Assembly (NCBI GenBank): GCA_943354075.1
Contig: CALRBL010000036.1
Coordinates: 1 to 5,749 of the forward strand
Length of the DNA: 5,749 nt
Direction: 5' to 3'
From: Candidatus Nomurabacteria bacterium
Lineage (GTDB): Bacteria; Patescibacteriota; Minisyncoccia; Phycocordibacterales; CALRBL01
Shown: positions 1-5,089 of the stretch, piece after piece
Numbering within the stretch: the stretch's first letter is position 1
How the letters are laid out: every line of letters begins with the position of its first letter
Program-made: the position numbers and the translations under genes
The notes under the pieces: generated by a model
Databases searched by the model: none
What the model was told of the DNA's origin: nothing
What the model saw: only the letters and a program-made list of their open reading frames with translations

Positions 1-1746
1 AAGCAACTCCGTGCTCTTGGATCATCTCTCGATTGGTCACGCGAAGCATACACACTCGATGAAAAAAGAACAGTTGCGGTGCGCACCGTCTTTAAAAAAA
101 TGTACGACGATGGATTGATCTATCGCAAGAACCGCGTGATCAACTGGGATCCAAAAGGCCAGACCACAATCTCCGATGACGAAATCGTATACGAAGAGCG
201 CGATGCGATTCTCTACACTTTCAAATATTCGAAAGACTTCCCTATTTCTATATCAACCACCCGTCCCGAAACAAAATTCGGAGATGCTGCAGTTGCCGTG
301 CACCCCGAAGACGAACGCTATGCACAATATGTCGGACAGACATTCAATATTGATTTCCTTGGTGAAGCGATTGAGATAAAAATAATTGCGGATCATGAAG
401 TAGATAAAGAATTTGGAACGGGAGCACTTGGTGTTACTCCTGCGCACAGCATGGTGGATTACGAAATCGCCGGACGTCATGGACTGTCTTCAAAACAAAT
501 CATCGACGAGTATGGAAAAATGACCACGGGCCCTGAAGGTGTGAAGGGGGTAAAGACCGCAGAAGCTCGAAAGAAAGTTGCAGAACTTCTCAAGGACGCA
601 GGGCTCATCGAAAAAGAAGAAAATGTAAAACAGAATGTCTCGACAGCAGAGAGATCAGGCGCTATCGTTGAACCACTTCCAAAATTGCAGTGGTTTATTG
701 ATGTGAATAAGCCCATCGAAGAACGCGGAGGCAAGACCCTCAAAGAATTGATGCTCGAAGCGCCTGTCGAATTCGTCCCGGAGAGATTCCAAAATATCTA
801 CACACAATGGATCAAGAATCTTCGCGATTGGTGCATCTCAAGGCAGATTTGGTTCGGGCATCGTATTCCGGTGTGGTATCGACATGAAGGGCATCTTCAT
901 GAAGATGCCCTTCATGTGGGAGTTGAGGCCCCCGAAGGCGATGGTTGGGAACAAGATTCAGACACACTCGACACATGGTTCTCTTCTGGACTTTGGACCT
1001 TTTCAACACTTGGATGGCCTGAAAAAACTCCTGATCTTGCGGCATATCATCCGACCACTCTTCTCGAAACGGGTTCTGATCTCGTCTTCTTTTGGGTTGC
1101 CCGCATGATCCTGATGTCACAATATGTTCTCGGCGAAATCCCCTTCAAGTCCGCATATTTTCACGGACTCGTTCGTGATGAGAAAGGAAGAAAGATCAGT
1201 AAATCACTTGGTAACAATATCGATCCTATCGACATGGGAAAAAAGTACGGCACCGACGCACTTCGCATGTCACAGGTTATTGGTACTCAACCCGGAGCCG
1301 ACAGCAAAATGTCTGAAGAAAAAATAAAAGCATATCAAAAGTTTGCGAACAAATTGTGGAATATCACACGCTTCGTACTGACTTCAACAGAAAACATGCA
1401 AGAAGGATCGATCGGAAGTGCTGATCAAATAAAAATTGATGAGATCAACACTCTCGCAAAAGAAATAACCGAAGACATCGACGCGTTTCGTCTTCACCTC
1501 GCGGGAGAAAAGTTGTATCATTATATCTGGCATACATTCGCAGATGTCATTATCGAAGAGAGTAAACTAATTCTTGGAGGAACCGACGAGGGGGCAAAGT
1601 CTTCACGACAAAAAACTCTCATCACTCTTCTTGAAACGTCTCTCACTCTTCTCCATCCCTTCATGCCATTTGTTACTGAAGAGATTTGGCAGTCGATAGG
1701 AAAGAAACAACTTCTGATGGTAGAAAAATGGCCGACATCAAAATAA
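1..1746 (+). CDS. valS: Valyl-tRNA synthetase, C-terminal part (5' end outside the window)
   Basis: Class Ia synthetase that charges tRNA-Val with valine in the cytoplasm. The reading frame is open from base 1, so the start codon and HIGH motif lie upstream; 581 residues are visible. In order they show the end of the catalytic region (INWDPK), the CP1 editing domain with TTRPET (visible residues 86-91) and GTGALGVTPAH, the WCISRQIWFGHRIPVWY segment, DTLDTWFSSGLWTFSTLGWP, ETGSDLVFFWVARM, and the signature lysine loop as KISKS (1192-1206) instead of KMSKS. The anticodon-binding domain ends in MPFVTEEIWQ...VEKWP and the protein stops three residues later. The C-terminal coiled-coil tRNA-binding arm of canonical ValRS is therefore missing, as is the Cys-rich zinc insert after VWY; a 36-bp palindrome codes for the loop there. 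The editing-domain HDxxD motif reads HSMVD (445-459), so the first Asp is Ser. First gene of an apparent operon with the PrsW and Hsp20 genes. The identification is secure. Confidence 0.97.
   Translation, partial: KQLRALGSSLDWSREAYTLDEKRTVAVRTVFKKMYDDGLIYRKNRVINWDPKGQTTISDDEIVYEERDAILYTFKYSKDFPISISTTRPETKFGDAAVAVHPEDERYAQYVGQTFNIDFLGEAIEIKIIADHEVDKEFGTGALGVTPAHSMVDYEIAGRHGLSSKQIIDEYGKMTTGPEGVKGVKTAEARKKVAELLKDAGLIEKEENVKQNVSTAERSGAIVEPLPKLQWFIDVNKPIEERGGKTLKELMLEAPVEFVPERFQNIYTQWIKNLRDWCISRQIWFGHRIPVWYRHEGHLHEDALHVGVEAPEGDGWEQDSDTLDTWFSSGLWTFSTLGWPEKTPDLAAYHPTTLLETGSDLVFFWVARMILMSQYVLGEIPFKSAYFHGLVRDEKGRKISKSLGNNIDPIDMGKKYGTDALRMSQVIGTQPGADSKMSEEKIKAYQKFANKLWNITRFVLTSTENMQEGSIGSADQIKIDEINTLAKEITEDIDAFRLHLAGEKLYHYIWHTFADVIIEESKLILGGTDEGAKSSRQKTLITLLETSLTLLHPFMPFVTEEIWQSIGKKQLLMVEKWPTSK
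882..917. repeat. Perfect 36-bp palindrome inside valS
   Basis: The two 18-base arms (882-899 and 900-917) are exact reverse complements, so the DNA reads the same on both strands. In the mRNA it could form a stem of about 16 bp with a CAUG loop. In the valS frame it encodes HEGHLHEDALH followed by V, between the conserved VWY and VGVEAPEG segments, and the frame is kept. The site is a variable loop, at the place where many ValRS carry two CxxC zinc knuckles. Palindromic elements that insert in frame into protein genes are known in Rickettsia (RPE); whether this is a similar mobile or repeated element cannot be decided from a single copy. Confidence 0.9.
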
Positions 1747-1759
1747 CAGCACACATTAC

Positions 1760-2464
1760 ATGGATCTTATACACACTCTCACCATTGCATCCATCGGGGG
1801 CATTATCCCCTGCCTCTTCTGGCTTGTCTTCTGGCTTCGAGAAGCACATGAGACACCCGAACCTCCTCGTATCATCATGGCGTGTTTTGTGGGAGGAATG
1901 ATGGCAACTCTTATCGTCTTTCCTATCGAATACTTCATCGGCCTCTTTTCCCCCGAAGGAAGTGGTCTCACCATCACCTTGTGGGCATTTGCAGAAGAGA
2001 TTGTAAAATTCGGAGTCTGTTGGGTCATCGCACTCCGCACACGTTTCGAAGTACGTCCTATCGATGCAGTGATTTACATGGTGACCGTCGCTCTTGGTTT
2101 TGCAGCTCTCGAAAACACACTCTTCCTGATCAGTCCTCTCATGATTGGTGACACCGCAACCACCTTGATGACCGGCCACCTTCGCTTTATCGGCGCAACA
2201 CTCCTTCACACTCTTACATCAGCAACTATCGGAGTGTTCATCGCTTTCGCATTCTTCAAAAGACCATTTCAGAAGGAAGAATTCGCATTGATGGGCATCT
2301 TAGCCGCAGGAGTGTTGCACACCCTCTTTAATTTCTTTATACTAGAAGGGAAAGGTGCGCAGACTTTCCTAGTATTCGCAAGCGTATGGCTTCTCATCAT
2401 GATGCTCATCGTCGTACTAGAAAAGGTCAAGACTATCACTAACATTCCCATACAAAATACATGA
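1760..2464 (+). CDS. PrsW-family intramembrane metalloprotease
   Basis: A 234-residue multi-pass membrane protein of the PrsW (RsiW-degrading proteinase) family, related to the CAAX/Abi protease superfamily. These enzymes cut membrane-bound substrates; in Bacillus PrsW starts the degradation of the anti-sigma factor RsiW, but the substrate here is unknown. Hydrophobic stretches lie at about residues 6-26, 38-62, 70-93, 103-127, 143-167, 175-195 and 201-221. The family motifs are present: FAEEIVK (Glu79, Glu80, Lys83), GFAALEN (Glu118, Asn119), RFIGATLLH (His150) and GVLH (His187); the Glu and His residues are the expected metal and catalytic ligands. The ATG lies 13 bases after the valS stop with no visible Shine-Dalgarno sequence, and the TGA overlaps the ATG of the Hsp20 gene, which suggests co-transcription and translational coupling. 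No sigma or anti-sigma gene is seen nearby, so a role in sigma-factor control is not supported here. Confidence 0.88.
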   Translation: MDLIHTLTIASIGGIIPCLFWLVFWLREAHETPEPPRIIMACFVGGMMATLIVFPIEYFIGLFSPEGSGLTITLWAFAEEIVKFGVCWVIALRTRFEVRPIDAVIYMVTVALGFAALENTLFLISPLMIGDTATTLMTGHLRFIGATLLHTLTSATIGVFIAFAFFKRPFQKEEFALMGILAAGVLHTLFNFFILEGKGAQTFLVFASVWLLIMMLIVVLEKVKTITNIPIQNT

Positions 2465-2952
2465 AAAAGAAATCATCATTTTTTGAAAAGCTCACCGGAG
2501 GCGTCCATATCGACGACGAATTCGAAGATGAAGTCGAACCGGCTAAACATCTCAAGGTAAAAGATACCGCAAGTGGCTCTGGAATGGTGGATTGGAATAT
2601 CGATGAACCTCATGAAGGTCAACTTACGGTAGATGTATTTCAAACTCCTTCTCATATCATTATCAAAACTCTTGTTGCGGGTGTAAAACGCGAAGACCTC
2701 GACATCTCTATCTCTCGAGACATGGTAACCGTCAAAGGAAAGCGTGAAGAAGATCGCACTATTCAGGAATCCGACTATTTCCACAAAGAATTATATTGGG
2801 GGGCCTTTACTCGCACCGTCATGCTTCCTCACGAAGTAGATATCGATGGTGCAGAAGCTACTGAGAATCTTGGAATGCTTACGATCAAGTTACCGAGGGT
2901 TGATAAGGGAAAGCAGGCGAAGTTGAGGGTGATGAAGTCACTCGGAAACTAA
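2461..2952 (+). CDS. Hsp20/alpha-crystallin small heat-shock protein
   Basis: ATP-independent holdase chaperone of 163 residues that would bind unfolding proteins in the cytoplasm. A charged, acidic N-terminal arm (about 1-50, with DDEFEDEVE) is followed by the alpha-crystallin domain at about 55-147: VDVFQTPSHIIIKTLVAGVKREDLDISI, then MVTVKGKR, YFHKELYWGAFTRTVMLP, and the closing NLGMLTIKLPR, which corresponds to the family GxLxxxxPK signature. The short tail contains LRV, a possible weak form of the I-x-I motif used for oligomer contacts. The start overlaps the PrsW stop (ATGA, 2461-2464), so it is probably translated by coupling. No heat-shock operator such as CIRCE is visible upstream, and expression probably follows the valS-prsW transcript. 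The last codons and the stop lie inside the left arm of the terminator inverted repeat. Confidence 0.93.
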   Translation: MKKKSSFFEKLTGGVHIDDEFEDEVEPAKHLKVKDTASGSGMVDWNIDEPHEGQLTVDVFQTPSHIIIKTLVAGVKREDLDISISRDMVTVKGKREEDRTIQESDYFHKELYWGAFTRTVMLPHEVDIDGAEATENLGMLTIKLPRVDKGKQAKLRVMKSLGN

Positions 2953-3046
2953 AAAACAAAAAATAGTTTGTCTGTCGCTTGTTTCGATTTTACATCGAAA
3001 ATGGCTCCATACAAACTATTTTTTGTTTTTTAGTTTCCGAGCGACT
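2936..3046. terminator. Large inverted repeat, probable bidirectional terminator
   Basis: Arms 2936-2971 and 3011-3046 are complementary at 35 of 36 positions, the one mismatch being 2940/3042; the inner 31 bp (2941-2971 with 3011-3041) are perfect. The 39-base loop contains a second small hairpin, TTTCGAT (2982-2988) with ATCGAAA (2994-3000). Each strand has an A-rich 5' arm and a T-rich 3' arm (T6-G-T6), so a transcript from either side forms a stem running into a U-rich stretch. It lies between the plus-strand hsp20 gene and the minus-strand tRNA-Phe gene, where convergent transcription must end. The left arm includes the last hsp20 codons and stop codon. The structure is certain; termination is inferred. 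Confidence 0.85.
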
Positions 3047-3063
3047 GTCCTACTATCTTAGTG

Positions 3064-3136
3064 TGCCGAGGACCAGATTTGAACTGGTGACCCCACGCTC
3101 TTCAGGCGTATGCTCTACCAACTGAGCTACCTCGGC
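3064..3136 (-). tRNA. tRNA-Phe (anticodon GAA)
   Basis: The complement folds as a complete 73-base cloverleaf: acceptor GCCGAGG with CCTCGGC, D stem GCTC/GAGC with loop AGTTGGTA, anticodon stem TACGC/GCGTG with loop CTGAAGA (anticodon GAA), variable region GGGTC, T stem ACCAG/CTGGT with loop TTCAAAT, and discriminator A73. The only non-Watson-Crick stem pair is T27-G43. The bases after A73 read CAC, so CCA is not encoded and must be added by a nucleotidyltransferase. It is the last gene of the minus-strand block and faces the inverted repeat at 2936-3046. Confidence 0.97.
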
Positions 3137-3194
3137 ATATAAACTTTTTACCACATATCTCTGATTTCTACCAAAACACCTACCTCGGCATATA
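3127..3194. repeat. 15-bp direct repeat: duplicated 5' end of tRNA-Phe
   Basis: The 15-mer CTACCTCGGCATATA occurs at 3127-3141 and again at 3180-3194, start points 53 bases apart. The first copy contains the first ten bases of tRNA-Phe plus its immediate upstream flank. On the minus strand the second copy therefore puts GCCGAGGTAG and the flank TATAT in front of the intact gene, directly after the stop of the small membrane-protein gene. The tRNA bases beyond this are not repeated. It could be a remnant of a tRNA duplication or of a recombination or integration event; no integrase is visible. Confidence 0.85.
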
Positions 3195-3195
3195 T

Positions 3196-3456
3196 TTATC
3201 TCTTAAAGAAAACTCCAATCCCTTCATTTATCTGCGTCTGTGTTTCCACAATGGTACCGTATGTCTCCTTCAATCCTTCGTAGTACGGTTTAAAGAAAGT
3301 GAAGGCAATAGCGGCTCCCCCGAGGAAGATACCTATATAGATCACTCTCCATGCAAATGCCAGCCTATTAGCCCTTCTAAGGCCCTTAAGAAGGCGGTTA
3401 TTCTCTTCTCCGAGAGCGATGCTATGTTCGAGCATTTCCTTGATGTCAGGGTCCAT
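3196..3456 (-). CDS. Small single-pass membrane protein of unknown function
   Basis: An 86-residue protein starting MDPDIKEMLEHSIALGEENN. Residues 1-31 form a charged, probably helical segment, followed by one hydrophobic span at about 35-56 (rich in I, F, G, A) and a polar C-terminal tail of 30 residues. I chose the ATG at 3456 because the frame upstream offers only a TTG seven codons earlier and because an MDP(D/E)-K-LE start is what I recall from short uncharacterised proteins in Parcubacteria; that memory is not verified here. The helix-plus-one-TM layout suggests a membrane-anchored partner protein, but no domain with known function is recognisable. A TATATT at 3468-3473 could be a -10 box 11 bases before the ATG, without a good -35. 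It lies 47 bases after the methyltransferase stop. Confidence 0.7.
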   Translation of the reverse strand: MDPDIKEMLEHSIALGEENNRLLKGLRRANRLAFAWRVIYIGIFLGGAAIAFTFFKPYYEGLKETYGTIVETQTQINEGIGVFFKR

Positions 3457-3486
3457 ACGTAAGGTGAAATATAGCAAATATTAATC

Positions 3487-3510
3487 AAAAAGACTAGCCA
3501 GAGTTAGGCT
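3487..3510 (-). terminator. Weak terminator-like hairpin after the methyltransferase
   Basis: On the minus strand AGCC (3510-3507) can pair with GGCT (3499-3496) around a 7-base loop that contains the methyltransferase stop codon. A run of five T (3491-3487) follows a few bases later. A stem of only 4 bp is marginal, so this may pause or partly terminate transcription or may be meaningless. Confidence 0.25.
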
Positions 3511-4370
3511 GCACGCCACCTTGCAAACATTCCCGCAGGAAGCGCTCGTGCTCCGTCACCTTCAGGTATCGAGAGTTCCCCCGTCTCTACTTCCCCACCA
3601 CGACTCTTGAGTGATAGAAGAGTGTTTCCATAAGCAATGGGAGAATATCCAGAGGTGTAGCCGTTGATGAGAAAAAACGCGGCATCAGGAGCTAGGAGCT
3701 TTTTAGCATCTTCTACGAGTGGTAAAAGATGTTCTTCGATATTCCAAATTTCTTTCTTTGGTCCATGTCCATATGCAGGAGGATCCATGATGATACCTTG
3801 ATACGTATTTCCGCGTTTCAATTCCCTTGCAAGAAACTTTTTTACGTCATCAACAATCCATCGGACAGGCTTTTCTCGAAGTCCTGAAAGTTCTGCATTT
3901 TTGACGGCAACATCCACAACTCCTTTCGAGGCATCAACATGCACCACTTCAGCACCGGAAGCGAGACATGCGAGTGTTGCGCCACCGGTATATGCAAAAA
4001 GATTGAGAACTGAAACTTTAGGACGAGTTTTTTTGGCTTCAACAATTGTCTCACCGATCCATTTCCAATTGGAAACTTGTTCGGGGAAAACGCCGACATG
4101 TTTGAACGATCCGAGCGTGGTCGAAAAAGAGAGATCACCGAAAGTTGTGGTCCAGTTTGCTAAGATGCCCTTCAATTCCGCTTCTTCAGTGGTGCGCCAC
4201 TTTCCTTTTCCGGTGTGAGTTTCAAAAAGCGCATCAGCCTTATCCCATTCGTCATTTGAAAGTCGTTTTGGATACAGTGCTTGGGGATCAGGACGTCGCA
4301 ACACAAAAGGACCGAAGCGTTCGAGCTTTTCGGAATTTCCTGAATCGAGGAGTTGATAATCGGACGTCAT
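3504..4370 (-). CDS. Class I SAM-dependent methyltransferase (RlmI/COG1092-like)
   Basis: A 288-residue Rossmann-fold methyltransferase resembling the catalytic part of the RlmI/RlmK-type rRNA (cytosine-C5) enzymes (Pfam Methyltrans_SAM). It shows FKHVGVFPEQVSNWKW (89-104), a SAM-binding motif I VLNLFAYTGGATLACLASGA (121-140), the acidic residue EVVHVDASKG (141-150), and the DPPAYGHG motif (196-203) that holds the catalytic region. The N-terminal PUA RNA-binding domain of E. coli RlmI is absent; the N-terminus here is a short domain (ERFGPFVLRRPDPQALYP). An RNA substrate is likely from the family but not proven. The ATG at 4370 was chosen because the protein aligns sensibly from MTSDYQLLDSG; a longer frame from a TTG at 4439 would overlap the toxin gene with an unrelated extension. 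No Shine-Dalgarno sequence is seen, and an AT-rich hairpin lies just upstream. Confidence 0.88.
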   Translation of the reverse strand: MTSDYQLLDSGNSEKLERFGPFVLRRPDPQALYPKRLSNDEWDKADALFETHTGKGKWRTTEEAELKGILANWTTTFGDLSFSTTLGSFKHVGVFPEQVSNWKWIGETIVEAKKTRPKVSVLNLFAYTGGATLACLASGAEVVHVDASKGVVDVAVKNAELSGLREKPVRWIVDDVKKFLARELKRGNTYQGIIMDPPAYGHGPKKEIWNIEEHLLPLVEDAKKLLAPDAAFFLINGYTSGYSPIAYGNTLLSLKSRGGEVETGELSIPEGDGARALPAGMFARWRAA

Positions 4371-4377
4371 CGGTTCA

Positions 4378-4401
4378 CAATAACATAAATATGTGTTATT
4401 G
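4378..4401. repeat. AT-rich inverted repeat upstream of the methyltransferase start
   Basis: CAATAACA (4378-4385) and TGTTATTG (4394-4401) are exact reverse complements around an 8-base centre. It fills the 34-base gap between the toxin stop and the methyltransferase ATG, ending 7 bases before that ATG. It could be an operator, an mRNA hairpin that limits ribosome access, or chance in AT-rich DNA. There is no T run after it on the minus strand, so it does not look like a terminator. Confidence 0.45.
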
Positions 4402-4404
4402 CCA

Positions 4405-4659
4405 TTAATACAATTCAGAATGAGTACCAATCGCCACAAAGGTAATTATTCCCTTCTCCTCATGGAATATAGCTCGATAGTCTCCTGTCACATTAATACT
4501 TCGACAACCAACAAAAGCTTTGTCGACCGAATGATTGTTAAGCGTCGGATGAATATCATCTTCCATGAAAAGCTCAAGACGCTCATAAAACTGATGATGT
4601 ACTTTTACAGGAAGTTTCTTGAGACTTTTCTTGAATTGTCTGTGGAAAACAATCTCCAT
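4405..4659 (-). CDS. RelE/YafQ-like toxin (mRNA interferase) of a type II toxin-antitoxin pair
   Basis: An 84-residue protein of the RelE/ParE superfamily, closest by eye to YafQ-type toxins, which cut mRNA in the ribosomal A site. Family landmarks are FHRQFKKSLKKLP at the N-terminus, the helical segment VHHQFYERLELF, then GCRSINVTGDYRAIFHEEKGIITFVAIGTHSELY at 51-84. The conserved arginines (53, 62) and His80 in GTHSELY match positions that carry the catalytic or RNA-binding residues in YafQ. The basic N-terminal half fits RNA binding. The ATG lies 5 bases after the antitoxin stop; AAGAG within the last antitoxin codons is a weak Shine-Dalgarno candidate, so translation is probably coupled to the antitoxin. 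It appears intact. Confidence 0.9.
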   Translation of the reverse strand: MEIVFHRQFKKSLKKLPVKVHHQFYERLELFMEDDIHPTLNNHSVDKAFVGCRSINVTGDYRAIFHEEKGIITFVAIGTHSELY

Positions 4660-4664
4660 GCGAT

Positions 4665-4940
4665 TTAACTCTTAAGGTAGGTAATGGCTTCTTTGGCTGT
4701 AGTAAAGCGAGACGAGAGATTCTTGCCTTGTTTAATGTCCTTAAGAACTTTACCTACCATTTTACCTGTAGATGCACTAAATGGTTCATTTGAGATGAGA
4801 CCAATACCAAGAGTACCTTCAACGAACGCTTTAGTGGCAAGCTTGAGTACTACACCGAAAGGTAAGCCTTCACTCTTGGCTTTCTTCATAGCCTGATCCT
4901 TAAGTTTTTTGTCGATATTGAATATTACTTGTGTAGTCAT
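4665..4940 (-). CDS. RelB/DinJ-like antitoxin (ribbon-helix-helix)
   Basis: A 91-residue antitoxin that would neutralise the adjacent RelE/YafQ-like toxin and, through its DNA-binding N-terminus, repress its own promoter. TTQVIFNIDKKLKDQAMKKA (2-21) matches the beta-strand plus helix of a ribbon-helix-helix fold. The second helix follows (GLPFGVVLKLATKAFVEG), and the C-terminal part (about 50-91, with ASTGKMVGKVLKDIKQGKNL) would be the toxin-wrapping tail. The gene order (antitoxin, then toxin 5 bases later) is the usual one. The ATG sits directly at the end of the AT palindrome that carries the promoter, so the transcript is predicted to be leaderless or nearly so. Confidence 0.9.
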   Translation of the reverse strand: MTTQVIFNIDKKLKDQAMKKAKSEGLPFGVVLKLATKAFVEGTLGIGLISNEPFSASTGKMVGKVLKDIKQGKNLSSRFTTAKEAITYLKS

Positions 4941-4977
4941 ATATATATCTTATATATATATATGATATATATGTCAA
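4941..4977 (-). promoter_or_regulatory. Toxin-antitoxin promoter embedded in a 32-bp AT palindrome (probable operator)
   Basis: On the minus strand there is a perfect -35 TTGACA (4977-4972), a 17-base spacer, and a -10 TATAAG (4954-4949). Only 8 bases separate the -10 from the ATG, so the start site should fall at or within a base or two of the start codon. Bases 4941-4972 form a near-perfect palindrome (one mismatched pair, 4950/4963) with outer arms ATATATATC and GATATATAT. It covers the spacer and -10, the expected position for the binding site of the ribbon-helix-helix antitoxin. The -35 lies 12 bases beyond the 3' end of tRNA-Arg. Confidence 0.82.
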
Positions 4978-4988
4978 CTCATTGGTTG

Positions 4989-5060
4989 TGCCCCCGTCCG
5001 GAATCGGACCGAAATCTATCCCTTAGGACGGGACTGTTCTATCCATTGAACTACAGGGGC
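4989..5060 (-). tRNA. tRNA-Arg (anticodon CCT), with unusual T loop
   Basis: The complement folds as a 72-base cloverleaf: acceptor GCCCCTG with CGGGGGC (one T-G pair), D stem GTTC/GAAC with loop AATGGATA, anticodon stem GTCCC/GGGAT with loop GTCCTAA (anticodon CCT, reading AGG), 4-base variable region, T stem TTCGG/CCGGA and discriminator A73. The T loop reads TCCGATT, so position 55, almost always U (pseudouridine), is C. An alternative pairing GTCCG/CGGAC would disrupt the T arm. CCA is not encoded. It lies 29 bases after the glutaredoxin stop and directly before the toxin-antitoxin promoter. Confidence 0.9.
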
Positions 5061-5089
5061 AGAATAAGCTGAGCTTACCCTTTTAGCCC

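Noticed and set aside
79..81. GTG as the start codon of valS
   Set aside because: The frame continues upstream to base 1 with typical ValRS sequence (LGSSLDWSREAYTLDE), so the gene is truncated by the window edge.
812..1120. Minus-strand reading frame opposite valS that also encodes the peptide HEGHLHEDALH
   Set aside because: The shared peptide only reflects the palindrome reading the same on both strands; the rest has no recognisable feature and lies opposite conserved ValRS motifs.
1673..2209. Long minus-strand reading frame, Cys- and His-rich, opposite the PrsW gene
   Set aside because: It lies antisense to a frame with clear family motifs and membrane segments; its composition (many Cys, His, Asp) is what the complement of a hydrophobic gene gives, and it shows no domain.
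2936..3046. The large inverted repeat as the ends of an insertion sequence or a CRISPR-like repeat
   Set aside because: Only 39 bases separate the arms, there is no transposase and no further repeat copy in the window; a terminator fits the convergent layout better.
3457..3477. TTG start seven codons upstream for the small membrane protein
   Set aside because: The ATG at 3456 gives the MDPDIKEMLE start I consider typical, and the upstream bases overlap a possible -10 box.
4371..4439. N-terminal extension of the methyltransferase from a TTG at 4439
   Set aside because: It would overlap the 3' end of the toxin gene and adds a segment unlike the family; the ATG at 4370 gives a sensible N-terminus.
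5061..5089. Small palindrome AAGCTGAGCTT between glutaredoxin and tRNA-Arg as a terminator
   Set aside because: The stem is at most 4-5 bp with a tiny loop and is not followed by a T run on the transcribed strand; it may be just a spacer cut during tRNA processing.
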